Assembly (NCBI GenBank): GCA_002197995.1
Contig: NGZR01000005.1
Location: 1,674,001-1,738,000 of the forward strand
DNA from: Gaeumannomyces sp. JS-464
Lineage: Eukaryota > Ascomycota > Sordariomycetes > Magnaporthales > Magnaporthaceae
Direction: 5' to 3'
Length of the DNA stretch: 64,000 nt
Below the pieces are notes generated by a model, which searched no databases, was not told where the DNA came from, and worked only from the letters and a program-made list of their open reading frames with translations. The translations under genes and the position numbers were made by a program. This document shows, piece after piece, positions 35,819 to 47,137 of the stretch. Position 1 is the first letter of the stretch. Every line of letters starts with the position of its first letter.

Positions 35819-37259
35819 AGGGCCTTATTTACCAAAGCCTTTGCCTCCATTTCTGCAGACAGGGCCACGCCTGCGCCGGGAAACAGCAAAAGCCTAAGCA
35901 GCAGGGCAGGTGGGGCTGTGTGTCATGAGAACTGGTTTCCAACCCTTTGGCTGGCTATTGGTAGCGGCCTTGGTTGAAACGTCATCACGGTGGTGCGTTC
36001 TGTGTAAATAGGTAGATATATGACAACGCGACGGGAGCTCCCCGCTGGAGGATGAGGTGGGAAAAGCGGGCGAAGCGGACAAGCCAAGTCTCACGGCGCC
36101 GGGGAGCATGCTACCAGACACTAAGAGGGGCAGGATAGAGCGGCAGGCCACCCGGGGCTGCAGCCGGAGGGTGGTGAGGCGGAGGGGGAGCCTCGTCGGT
36201 GCGGGCGACTGCCACGCGAAGCGAGCGTTTGCTGATGTGGCAGGCAGCCACGCCAAACAGCGGACAGGCAAAGTGGGCGTCTGTTCTGATTTGGGCCTTC
36301 GCTTGCGTGTTTGCGCCGGTTGCCCGTGGGTTGCCGTTTTAGGGAGGAGGGGCCCCTCGAGTCGACGCACCGCCTGCCGTGGGGAACTGACTGGTGGCTC
36401 TCGGCCTGCAGGCTGGAACCTGCCGAGCGTGGAGTTCACGCTGTGCTGGAGACACCTTGTCTGTTGACCCAATAGCCCGGTTCTAGCGATGCGCTTTCCG
36501 TTTTTTTTGGTGGTTTTTTTTTCCCTGATGGCTCACAGCCAAGTCGGATACCAAAAGATACCAGGTAACCACTAGCTCCCAAGGTACCTGGCAGGTGACC
36601 ATTAGCTTCCAAACACTGCAAGCCACCAAAACGTTTCGGTAGGGCGCCATCCGAGCTGGCTTCCAACCAACCCCGAGGACTCAAATAGCATCTCGCTGTC
36701 AGGGCGGGTGGTATCGATGGTGTGCATTACGGCTAATTCGGTGTGGGCAAGTGATCGGGTGCTGCCGATTTGGCCGTCGCCTCGCTGGAAGAGCTGGACT
36801 TGGCGCACCGTGCATTGGCTGGCGACGTCGCGCATTGGCTTTGTCCACCGCCCCAAATAGCAGCTCCAGGGCCACCCACCCCTGTCCCCGCGCGACCCGT
36901 TGATTGAGGGCGGTGCCTGCACCCGGCCCAGGCTCCAAGCAATAAGCGACTAACCACCAAGAGCCGGACGAGTCAGCAGATAGCGTCTTCTGACGCCCCA
37001 ACCCGACCTCGGCTGCCAGCCAGTCGACGCTCTCAACTGAAATAACTGGTTTCAACCTTGTTCCTCTTCCATCAAGACACGCTTTTGTTTTTTTCCGCTT
37101 TGTTTCCTTTCTGTCTGTTCTGTCGCCAACGTGAACGCGGCCCGGCCCCGACAACCTCTACATCGTCCTGAAACCAAGCCCCCGCGCCTCGTCTTTTGAG
37201 TGTCGGCCCAAGTCTCGTCAACATAGGCTGCTGCACGCGGCCTCGCAACAGCCGCCGAA
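35819..37259. other. Divergent intergenic region (palB / SLC35F6-like)
   Basis: Shared promoter region of two divergently transcribed genes. No gene seen. T-rich patches occur near 36500-36530 and 37083-37095, the latter in the presumed 5' leader of the transporter. Confidence 0.5.
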
Positions 37260-38652
37260 ATGGCTTCCAAGGCCCTTATCCCGTTCCTGGTGGCTATGAT
37301 GCTGCTTACCGGCGTCTGCAACACCCTTCTGACAAAATATCAGGTATGCTTCCCACGAGTTCCGTCTATGGAAGCTGGATGCTGATGGCGGATTACCCAA
37401 CCAGGACAACCAATGCGTCCGTAACTGCGATGACCCAGACCCCAAGAAGCGCGCTCACTTCGAGCAGCCCGTCATCCAGACGGCCCAGATGTTCGTCGGC
37501 GAGATGGGCTGCTGGCTGGTCGTCGGCTTGATGTCGCTCTACAACCGCTACGTCACCAAGAAGACCGACTCGACAGGCTACGAGGCCGTCAACACGTCCG
37601 AGGCCGCCGACAACGACGACGCGAGCATCCACTCAACCACGGCCCTCAACGGCACCAACTGCCGCGCCAAGCCCTCGGGCAGCGACTCGGTCCTCGCCGG
37701 CTTCCGCGTCCTCCTCCTGGCCCTGCCCGCCATCTGCGACATCTGCGGCACCACCCTCATGAACGCCGGTCTGCTCATGGTGGCCGCCTCCATCTACCAG
37801 ATGACCAGGGGCGCCCTCGTCCTGTTCGTCGGCCTCTTCAGCGTCGTCTTCCTCCGCCGCCATCTGCACCTGTTTCAGTGGCTCTCCCTCCTCGGCGTCG
37901 TCACCGGCGTCGCCATTGTGGGTCTTGCCGGCGCCATCTACCCAGACAAGGCCAAGGCCGCCGCACATGCCGTCGCTGTGACGACCGATATCGACGCCAA
38001 CTCGCTCCGCGCCGTCGTCGGCGTGCTCCTCATCGCGGGCGCCCAGATCTTCACTGCCACCCAGTTCGTCCTCGAGGAGTGGATCCTAGAGCGCTCCTCC
38101 ATCGAGCCCATCCGCGTCGTCGGCTGGGAGGGCCTCTTCGGCCTGTCCGTCACCGTCTTCGGCATGATTGTCTTGCACTTCGCCATCGGCCGCACCGACG
38201 CCGGTCGCTACGGCTACTTTGACATGGTCGAGGGCTGGAGGCAGATGACGCAGCACCCCAAGGTGCTGGTGTCGAGTTTCCTGATCATGATCAGCATTGG
38301 GTAAGTGTCAAGTGCTCCGAGGTCCTATGAGGGGAAAGGAGGAGAGGAAAAAAGACTTCCAGACTAACAAACTTTGCGCAACAGTGGCTTCAACTTCTTT
38401 GGCCTCTCCGTCACACGGAGCGTCAGTGCCACCTCGCGGTCCACCATCGACACCTGCAGGACCCTCTTCATCTGGATCGTCTCGCTCGGCCTTGGCTGGG
38501 AGACGTTCAAGTGGCTTCAGGTTGTGGGCTTCGCCCTCCTCGTCTACTTCACCTTCCTCTTCAACGGAATCATCAAGCCCCCCTTCAAGTTCCTCCAGGT
38601 CGAGGAGGAGATCGAGGAGCTCCTCCCTGAAGAGCCTGTCGAGCACATGTAA
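37260..38652 (+). CDS. SLC35F6-like DMT-superfamily transporter
   Basis: Multi-pass membrane protein of the drug/metabolite transporter superfamily, solute carrier family 35 member F6-like. Exons are 37260-37343, 37405-38300 and 38385-38652, with GT-AG introns and consistent phases, giving 415 residues and no frame break. The N-terminal helix (MASKALIPFLVAMMLLTGVC, then NTLLTKYQ) is followed by a loop (CVRNCDDPDPKKRAHFEQP) and a Cys/Trp-containing helix (MFVGEMGCWLVVGLMSLY). A variable Ser/Thr loop precedes the conserved core (CDICGTTLMNAGLLMVAASI then YQMTRGALVLFVG). Later helices include GVLLIAGAQIFTATQFVLEE and FFGLSVTRSVSATSRSTIDT. The acidic tail (VEEEIEELLPEEP) is likely cytosolic. The substrate is not established; homologues have been linked to endolysosomal or mitochondrial membranes. 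Confidence 0.88.
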
Positions 38653-39560
38653 ACAAGAGTGGACTGTAACTGGTCTAGACTCTTGGTGGCGTGTGGCTGC
38701 TAGCTGAGGTGACGTGGGGATGACGAGGACTGTGGTCATCAGGCCCATTACCTCTGGTCTTTTTTTTTTTTTTTTTTTTCTCTCTCTCTCTTTCTTTTCG
38801 TTTTATCTTGCTTTTCGCTTGTGCAGACGGCGTTGGTGTGCCTGCTTTTGTTTTGTTTTTGGATCCGGCTACGGCGTTCTTGCACTCTTACCAGTTAGTT
38901 TGGCCATTTTTTTCCCCATCTATTATCGTATTTGTGTGTGACATCTCTTCACTCATTTTGTCGTCAGTTGCATTCGCACTGTTGGCGCGGGCTAGAGGGT
39001 CAGAACATGTTGGCTCTAGAGGCGTCTGGTAAAGAGGCTCACTTCTCATTCAAGCAAGATTGATCAATGTATACAAGGAACTGTATGAGACTATCTAGAC
39101 TCCCGGTCCTAATCGTTCCCCGGCTACCTATGTGCAAAACCAGAGGGTTATATCCTGTCTTGAGCATGCTTCGAACATATGTCGAACTAAAGCACATACC
39201 CTTGCTCCACGGTGTTCACTTCTTACGGTAACGGATAACTGGCGAAATTTGAGATGAGATATGGATTTGAAGCCAAATTAAACACGTGCATACCCTAAAC
39301 TCCACGACCCAGCTGTGAGGTGTGCTGTGCTCGCCTCGATCCCATGATTGGACAGAAAACATTAAAAACAACGTCCCATGGCAAGAACAAATAACTCCTG
39401 GTAGAGCGAAGGAAATAACAAGATCATTACAGGAAACGGCGAATTCAAAGAAGCCGAAATAGAAAAGCCATGGATTGATCTGAATCCAGGGTCGTTTGCA
39501 CGGGCGGTATTCCAAAAAAGATATCCCAGCAGATCACACACACACACGCACACCCTTCGG
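38653..39560. other. Spacer between convergent genes
   Basis: 3' UTR-like sequence with a 21-base T run followed by (CT)n at 38759-38790. No gene seen. The AT-richer part at 39020-39540 probably contains both 3' UTRs. Confidence 0.55.
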
Positions 39561-40165
39561 TCACGAGACGTTGCAGAGCAGCTCGGCCTCGAGGATGAAC
39601 TTGCCCTCCTTGTACTTCTCGCTGGGCTCAAAGGCCTTGTCGTACTTCCAGCCGACCGTCTCCTTGCACTGGCGGCAGGTGATGTCGCGGACGATGTGGC
39701 GGCCCGTCGTCATGTTGCGCTCGCTCGGCTCGCACGTCTCGACGTTGACGACGAAGGCGAAGAGGTAGGCCTTGCCGTGCTGGCCGCGGAAGTTCTGTTT
39801 TGCGCAGAGAACAACAAAATCAGTCTCGATGTCTTCCCTCGGTTTCTTCTTCTTTTTTTTCTTTTCTCGTGCTCTCTCTTCCTCCCTCCCTCCCTCCCTC
39901 CTTCCCTCCTTGTCCTAGGCCGTCTTACCCGACTAATTATGTCCTCATGGTTGGCCAGGTGGGCCTTGCAGCTCTTGCAGCCATAGATCTTGTTGCTGTT
40001 GAGGTATGTGTTGTACGCGAGACCCATCGTGATGTCGAGCGAGGTGTCGGGCCGGATGGCTGTCGTTTTGAGCTCGTCTGCGGCGGCGGCGTCGGCGTCG
40101 TTCGGAGGCGTGTCCTGAACCGTCGTCTTCTTCGTCTCCTTGACCGAGTGCGGCACGAACTTCAT
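39561..40165 (-). CDS. Yippee family zinc-binding protein
   Basis: Small protein of the Yippee/Mis18-Cereblon zinc-ribbon fold. Exons on the minus strand are 40165-39929 and 39794-39561, joined at IISR|NFRGQHGKAYLF. The core begins MGLAYNTYLNSNKIYGCKSC with the first Cys pair (C-x2-C). The second pair lies in DITCRQCKETVGWKYDKAFE, and the protein ends EGKFILEAELLCNVS, a textbook Yippee sequence. The start is uncertain: the ATG at 40165 gives an Asp/Ala-rich extension before DTSLDITMGLAYNTY, the ATG at 40027 would give the bare domain, and a PRFL-containing leader in another frame upstream may belong to the true N-terminus. Function in fungi is poorly defined; relatives act in substrate recognition for E3 ligases. 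The intron contains a long C/T tract. Confidence 0.88.
39841..39914. repeat. Polypyrimidine tract with (CCCT)n in the Yippee intron
   Basis: Plus-strand C/T-only stretch including TCCCTCCCTCCCTCCCTCC. On the coding (minus) strand this is a long purine tract inside the intron. Confidence 0.8.
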
Positions 40166-41698
40166 AATCCAAGAAGCGGGGGGCAAAGCTGGTAGTTTGG
40201 GTATAGCTCGGCGGTTCCGGGTGCTTCTCCAGGGACCACTTGCTTTCCTTCTCCGTCACTGTCTTCGTCTCTTTACGTCTGTGTTGTCGATTACGCGGCG
40301 GTGTTGGGGGTCGTTCACCTCAGCTTCCGTCTGGTTTGTTTCGCCTAGGTATTGAGCATGGTTTCGAGGTTAGCACCTTGGGCAGCCTTCCGACGAATCT
40401 GAGAGTTGAGCTGGGGAAGGAGAGTGGCTGAGCCGGAATAAGCGGAGGGAGCCCGGGTACCGATGATGGGGTTACACCAAACTTACCTGCAGCTAGGAAC
40501 CGAGTGAGGTAGGTAGGCAAGAAAGTGTCTGAACGAGCAGAGGCTTAAAAAAACGATGAAGCGGTGTTTATCTTGTTCTCCTTTCCTGACGTAGAAGACG
40601 AAACCAAAATGTTGAGCCAAAAAAGCTGTCCCGCCCGAGAATGACGAGGGGAGAGAGGACGGAGCCAAAGTGGTAAAGACAGGTGGTGGTGTGCGCGGAG
40701 TGCGTGCGTGCGTGCGTGCGTGCGTGCGTCGGCCGGGATCAATCAGTTAACTGACTGGCTGCCTGCGCTCCGGCAGCGGCAGCGCATTACGCACACAGTG
40801 ATACCGTCCTGGTTGGTCGTAGGTCGGGGGGGCAGTTCGAGGCGTCGTGCTGCTGATGAGGCGCGCAGTCTGGGCCCAACCTACTGGCTGGCTGGCACTG
40901 TCTGTCGGGGGCGGGCTGGCTGGCTGCGCTTTTTGCTCCTGAACCTAACGGGCGGAGGTGACGGTTGGCCGCGGCAGGCGGGGCGGGGTTGCCTCTTATC
41001 AGTTCTGCCGTCATGAGCTCAGTCGGGACCACGAGCACCACTGCTACCTCCCGTTGGCAGCACAATTGAATGGCCCAATCCAATACTGCAACGAGTAAGC
41101 CCGCCCACACCACCGCCCAGCCCCACAGGAAGGAGCAGGGGTCCACTGTGATGTTACACCGAGACGGGCATTCACCCACCCTGCCAGTTTTAGCAAGACG
41201 GGTGACGGCATCACGCGCCTCTCTTACATGGCTCAAATGAGTGCTCACGCAGTGGCTGCAAAGTCACCCGCCATCGGTCAATATTTGAGGTGCCAACAGA
41301 CAGCACTTGAGGGGATTCGCAACATTTCATCCTAGTCAATGGAACATGCAAATACCCAAAAAGGCGTATATACGGTCATGTGTCGCGTGAACGGGGATAT
41401 AGATACCTAACAAATAGAGACAGGGAAGAGGGGAGAAGAGCCGCAAAGAACGCCCACTGAATGACAGACGGGATATGCAACAAACAACCAGGAATGATAC
41501 TCCTACAGCAAGACCAAACCACCAACCACCACCCTCCCTTTTTTCTTTCCTGTTTCCTTTTTTTTTTATTTTTTTTCCCTTCTTCTTCTTTCTCCCACTT
41601 TTTCCTTTCCGTTCCGTTTCAGTTTGTACCTGCCCTTCCATTCCCGCAAGCTATTCGCAAAGCAGACAGACAGCAGACAGCTTCCATCCCAGCTTTGC
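40166..41698. other. Intergenic region between CLU1 3' end and Yippee 5' end
   Basis: No recognisable gene. It contains the (TGCG)n repeat at 40701-40729 and a C/T-rich block at 41535-41620 just past the CLU1 stop, probably 3' UTR. A GC-rich segment around 40800-41000 has chance open frames only. Confidence 0.5.
40701..40729. repeat. (TGCG)n microsatellite
   Basis: Seven perfect TGCG units. It lies about 0.5 kb upstream of the Yippee gene on the same spacer; alternating purine-pyrimidine sequence could adopt Z-DNA. Confidence 0.9.
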
Positions 41699-44600
41699 TT
41701 AGGCCTTGGTGCTCACAGGGTCGCCGCCCCTCCGCTTAGGATTGGCGCGGCCCGCCCGCTTCTTGGTCCCGCACTTGACGGCTTCTTCTGCTTCTCGCCA
41801 CCCTCGATGAATTTGAGCAGCTCGTCGATGCTGCGCGAGTCAATGGACGCGGGCCGCTCAACCTCCGACTTCACCGTCTTCGCCGCCCCCGCCGCCGTCG
41901 AGCCCAGGGCCCCCGTGCGAGGAGTGAAGCGAATACCGGCACGCAGCCGGCGCGCCTCGACGTCCTTGGCATGCTTGGCCAGGCTGACAGCGTTGGTCGT
42001 GAGCTGCTCGAGCCAGCCCTCGGCCTCTTTGGTGTTCTTGTCCTCGGCGCCCAGTTCGGCCAGGAAGATGCTGTAGCTCTCGCGCATCCTGACCACGGCC
42101 GCCTTCGCGTCCTGGTCAAGCGCCAACGCCTGCGCCAGCTGGAACAGCAGCGTAGCGCTATTGACCGACTGTCGCCCAAACACCGCCTCGCAGATCCGCA
42201 GCGCCTCTTCGAACCATCGCCGCGACTCGTGGTAAGCCTTCAGTTGCTGCAGCATAACAGCCGCGTTGTTGATGGTCGTGATGGTATCCGGGTGGTCCGG
42301 CCCGTAGATAACCTTCCACATGTTGAGCGCGTGCTTGGCGAACTCGAGCGCTTGCTTGCTCTCGCCCAGCTGGTACAGGAACAGGCTGAGATTCAGGTAG
42401 TCCAGCAGCGTCTCCTGCGAGTCGATCCCGATGGTGCGCTCCGCCACGATCACGGCCTTGCGCGCCAGCTCCACCGCCGCCTCCTTCTCCTCCAGTTGGT
42501 AGTAGAGCATGGCCAGAGTGTGGTACACCCTTGCCACCTCTGGATGCAGGATCCCGTAGATCTGCTCGTGCAGCGACAGAGACTCGAGCAGGAGCTCCTG
42601 CCCAATCTTCTTCTGGCCCTGCATGATAGATATTCTTCCTGCCTCCAGCGCCTCCTCGGCAAGGACGCTGCGGGGAGCTGAGTCCTTGACTATGGGCACC
42701 ACGTTGACAATGTCGTCAGGCGTGAAGGTGTGAGGCACTCCGGCTGAGGTGATAGATGAAGGAGATCCATCGCGCGCCTTCTTGTTCTTCTTCTTCTTCT
42801 TTTCTGTCGTCTTCTCCTCGGCGGGCGCTTGTCCGTTGGTGGGAGCTCCGTTTGTCTCGCTTGCCTCGGGAGCGAAGACGTAGTTCTTGTGTTGCATCTG
42901 GATTCCTAGCTTCAGGCAGACCTCGCGCAGCACCTGAATATGGCGGATGTGCACTGGCCAGTCCACGGGGAGTGTGTACCTGAAGCGGTGCTTGACCTCC
43001 TCCTGGATCGACTCCCGCAGGGTCTCGGGTGTCACGGTCTCGAATGCCAGATCAGCATCACCGTAAAGTGTCCGGAAGGAAGGGTCAATGTCGGCCGTTG
43101 GCTTCGCATTGAGCTCAAAGCCCAGCAAGCAGTTCAGAAGGTGCGAAATGCAGGACGAAGCGAGCGGGAGGGGCAGGTAGCGCAGGTATTTCGCCGCGAC
43201 ATGCTTGAATCCCCTCACAATCATCTCGCGCACGCACACGTCGCGCAGGCACTGCAGGCGGGACTCTTCGCTGAGCGAGGCAACCTTTCCGAGGTACCTC
43301 AGGTTGATGCCGCGCTTGTGCAACAGACGGCTGAGGGACCGCCCGTCCATGGGGAAGCTGATCTCGGACTCCTTGAGATCGTTCAGGAGGTCTGGGATCG
43401 CGGTTGCCCGCAGGTACGCGCATGCATCGCGCACGTCCTTCTCGTCCGCAGCCATGGCCTCCTTTTCCGCATCCGTCTGCGGCACCTGGCCGCTGAAGAC
43501 ATCAGGGTTCAGCGTGAAGTTGAAGTCCGACACGTCGATCCGATCGTTGGTCGCCTCCTCCTTCTTCTCGCCCTCTTCCGTAGCCTCTCCCTCCTTCTTC
43601 TCGCCGTCTCCGGCAGACTCTCCCTCCTCCTCATCCTCCTTCTCTTCTCCCTCGGCCTTTGCCTCGGCCTCTACCGCCGCCTTCTCCTTGGCCTGACCCG
43701 CGCTTGGCAACCTCGGCGGTCACCCACTCCCGCATCTTCTGGCGTGCAAACTGCTCAACGAGCTCCGATCGCAGCACCGTCATACGGTGGGGGTACTCGT
43801 TGTCTGAGTCCGCCTCAACCTCCTCTTGCCACTCGATATCCAAGGGCGTGATGCGGTACAGGTCCAGGACGTACTTGCGGCCATCGGTGCCCACAAGTCC
43901 CTTAGTTTCCACGCTGCCCTCAAGATCAAAACGCTTGCCCTCCTTGTCCCAGACGGCGTGGGGCTTGACCTTTAGAGCCTTGGACAGCTTCTGAAACTGC
44001 GGGACAAAGCGCTCATCGGCCGCGACGATGTCCTTGCCCTCGACACCGCCGTAGTCGATCTGGTTCTCACCAGGCTCCCTCTGCTTAAAGATTCCAGGCA
44101 CAATGCTCTGGCCAACAATCCGCTTACCGAGGTAGTCGACAACCACAGTGCCAGGGGTGTAAAGACCGTCAATATCTAGCTGGTTGACGAGTTTAACTCC
44201 CGCCACGTCCTTGGCAGTAGCAACACGTGCTGCCTCGTCGCCGCCCTCCGAGGTGAAGGTGCCAACGCCGTCGGCGCCAAAGGAGAAGAAGACGTTGTTG
44301 TAAACGAAAATCTGGGCATCCCGACCCTCGGTGGGATTCAGGGGCGCAACCTCGCCGCGAGCAGCAAGAACGGCACCGCGAGCAGCAGCATCGTTGTAGT
44401 CGGCAAATAGCTTCGAAATCAAGCGTTCCCTGAAGACACGGTCCTGGACGTTCTCCTTGGGCAGCTCCTTGGCCGACTGGAACTCCTCGTTCCAGTCCCT
44501 CAGCGTGTCGGTGTTCTCAACACCGCCGATCAGAAAAGACTCCTGTGTCCTCGTGATGTCGGCGACGTGGGAGCAGGCAGGCGAGTTGGCCGAGGGGACC

Positions 44601-45698
44601 AACCAGGGGGCGGCCGGGATGGCGTTGGTAATCTGGAAGGTGGAGAGGGGCTCTCGGCGGTTGTTGAACTCCTGAAGCTCAAGGAAGGACTGGGCGAAGG
44701 AGGGGGACAGCTGCTCGATCAGAGTCAGGAGGGAATGCGCCGCGTAGCCCTTATTGCCAACCTTTGGCGTCGGGTCAAACTTGCTGTTGGACGACTTGTT
44801 GACAAAGAAGCCACCAACGTGGGCCGTGATCTGGAACTGCTCGCCCTCGTTGGTCGTGACGATCAGATACAGCAGGTGGCCCTTCTGCCTGAGATGGGCT
44901 GGTGGGGGGTTCCAGGGCGAAACTGATATGGCCTTGACGGTCTTGGGCTGAGGGCCCGTCTCTCGCGGCAGGAAAGCGGCGAGGTCGGCGGGCTTCTGGA
45001 ACTCGTACTCGGTCACCTCTGTTGCGTCGCGAGCCTCAGCGGCCACAGTGTCGTAGACAGAGAGCCCGGGGAGGATGCCCTGGACGGCATCAGTGCGATC
45101 GCCGGCAGCGCCGATCAGCTCTCGGACGCGGATCAGATGGATGCGGGCCTCCTTCTCGGTGTAAGGATCCTCGACCAGCTGGATCTCGGAGCCGTCCGCG
45201 ATGTCGGTAATCTCAGATATTGTGGCAAAGTCGTTGACGCGCTCGCCCTTGTGTTCCAGGTGAAAGCACGAGTACTGCAGGGCGGTGGGCATCTCGATGA
45301 TGGACTGGCGCACTTCGTGGACCTGCTCATGAGGAGACACGGCAATCTGAATCTTCTCGGATGACCGGGGAAGAACTATCGAGAGCGAGAGGACGGCGTC
45401 TGGAGGAGGGGTAAGTGTTAGCCCCTCTGAAGCACCTTGAGGGCAGACATGTACTCTGCCACTTACCCTCCGGGGCGATCTCGCCATTGTCCTCTGCGGG
45501 CGGGGCATTGGCCACCGGCGCCGGGTCGGCAACTGCGCGGGCAAGGTCAGCATTAGAGATTATACCCCAAGCAGCAAGAAGCCGTCTCGTTCCTCTGAGA
45601 GCGGCTCTAGGGCTCGTGCGAGGCGGTCCACAGGGTTGTATGTAGTTCCGCTGCGGCTTACCTTCGTTGGCCGCGGCGCCGTTCTTGGTCTCAGCCAT
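41699..45698 (-). CDS. CLU1: Clustered mitochondria protein Clu1/Tif31 (two frame breaks)
   Basis: Large cytosolic protein needed for normal mitochondrial distribution, also described as an eIF3-associated factor. Exons on the minus strand are 45698-45662, 45532-45467 and 45399-41699. The start is MAETKNGAAANE. A ubiquitin-like N-domain (LSLSIVLPRSSEKIQIAVSP) is followed by the Clu domain (WNEEFQSAKELPKENVQDRV; FVYNNVFFSFGADG), an acidic Glu/Lys linker, the PHKHTRH-type region (YLRYLPLPLASSCISHLLNC) and TPR repeats (LAMLYYQLEEKEAAVELARK). Two single-base shifts occur. One is near 43700, within AKRG/SAGQAKEK. The other is near 41785: without it the frame ends earlier, with it the tail reads VKCGTKKRAGRANPKRRGGD and stops at 41699, matching the usual Clu1 ending. 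About 1267 residues. Confidence 0.93.
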
Positions 45699-47137
45699 CT
45701 TAGAGGTGGAAGAAGTTAAAAGGTCCACGAGGGGCAGTGGGATGCCTCGACCATGTGGGAAGAGGGGAGGGTATGACGTGGGCTAGGGGCGAGGGGTGTG
45801 TTTCTGGCCCGAGCAGGAAGCCAGCCAGATATTTTCTATGAATTATACACAGGAAAAAAGAAGGGACTCCAGCTGGACGGTGCAGGGGAAACAAAAAATG
45901 CAGTCTCCGTCGGTGTGTATAGCTCCAATATGAATGGACGAGGAAGCAGAAGAAAAAAAAAATTATGAGACCCAGTGTAAAAGTTTCGTAGTCATGAAAT
46001 TTTTCTTAGCTCACCTGAATGCTTCAGCAAACCAGAGGGCCGTCCGGGCGCGCGGGAAGCTCGAAAAGGCGTGTCGTGCAGGGGTCGATTGCCGGAAATA
46101 CCCGCCGCCAGCAGCAGCCCAACTCATCTGTTCTTCGCCCAGTGCATCGCTGAGCAGCGCTCGTTGGAGCGGCAAGGGAGAGCGGTTGCAATTGAGAACA
46201 TTGGATTCGATCTAGCAAGACAGGGCAAATGGGACGGACACAGATATTCGGGATTCTGTAGAAGCCTAACGCAGCTCAAATGGCAGGTGTGCGTGTGCGT
46301 GTGGCCCATCCGCCTCCGCAGCTTCCATGCATGCGATTTTAGAGGCGGGCGGGTTTTAGAGGCGGGCAGGGACCCTAACCGACTCCGATTGAACCAACGC
46401 TTTTTGTGTCGATTGGCGGCGGCAGAGCCGGTCGCACGGCACCACGGCTTCCAGTACTTTGCCTGCCCGAGCTGGAATGGGGCTGAAGTCGTGGGGCCGC
46501 CCCGGAAATGACGTCCAATGAGGTCTGGAGAATGGATAGAACGCTCAGGGGCGGGTTATCTTATCAGTCCATAACAGGAAATCCTGTAAACAAACCACGG
46601 ACTCGGCGGCCGCATGCATCCAAAGTTGCAACATTACACAGCGCAAAGCAAACGGCTCCGAGGATCGCTATTCTCACCTCGGAACATGCATAGTACATCC
46701 TCGGGACTCGTATAATCGGCGTTTTGGGCGTTATCCTTTTGCCATATCCATCATACAAACCCTTCCTTGGCCATGCTTTACACCACCAATCGTCGCACGC
46801 CCTCCCATTCCGTCATCCTTCAGACCGCCCTCGTCGCTTGCGTCTTCAGAATGGCCTAAGTTCTTGCTATGTGAGAGTGGGCAGCTTGCTCAGCCGTACT
46901 ACCGACCGCAGTATTACCTCGCTCCTTGGCTTCTTGAGAAGAATCACGCGAGCCATCATATTTGCTTTATCATTGTTTTGATTTGTTTAAGCATTGCATC
47001 TCGCCCACTTGACGGCATGGCTTTAAAGATGTCCTTGATATCCGAGAATGGCGGGGCAAGCAAATCCCGGCTCCAATATCGCCATCCCGCAAGCAACGTC
47101 GCTCTCGCATCTCCCAGTCTGTTCTCGAGTCGACACC
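45699..47137. other. Divergent intergenic region (CLU1 / unknown gene)
   Basis: Shared upstream DNA of two divergent genes. No gene seen. It includes a GCGGGCGGGTTTTAGAGGCGGG direct repeat near 46338-46368 and a C/T-rich segment near 46740-46850. Confidence 0.5.

Noticed and set aside
41713..43710. Two separate genes at the CLU1 locus (41713-43710 and 43631-45553)
   Set aside because: Together they form one Clu1 protein in the correct domain order; the overlap is a single-base frame break.
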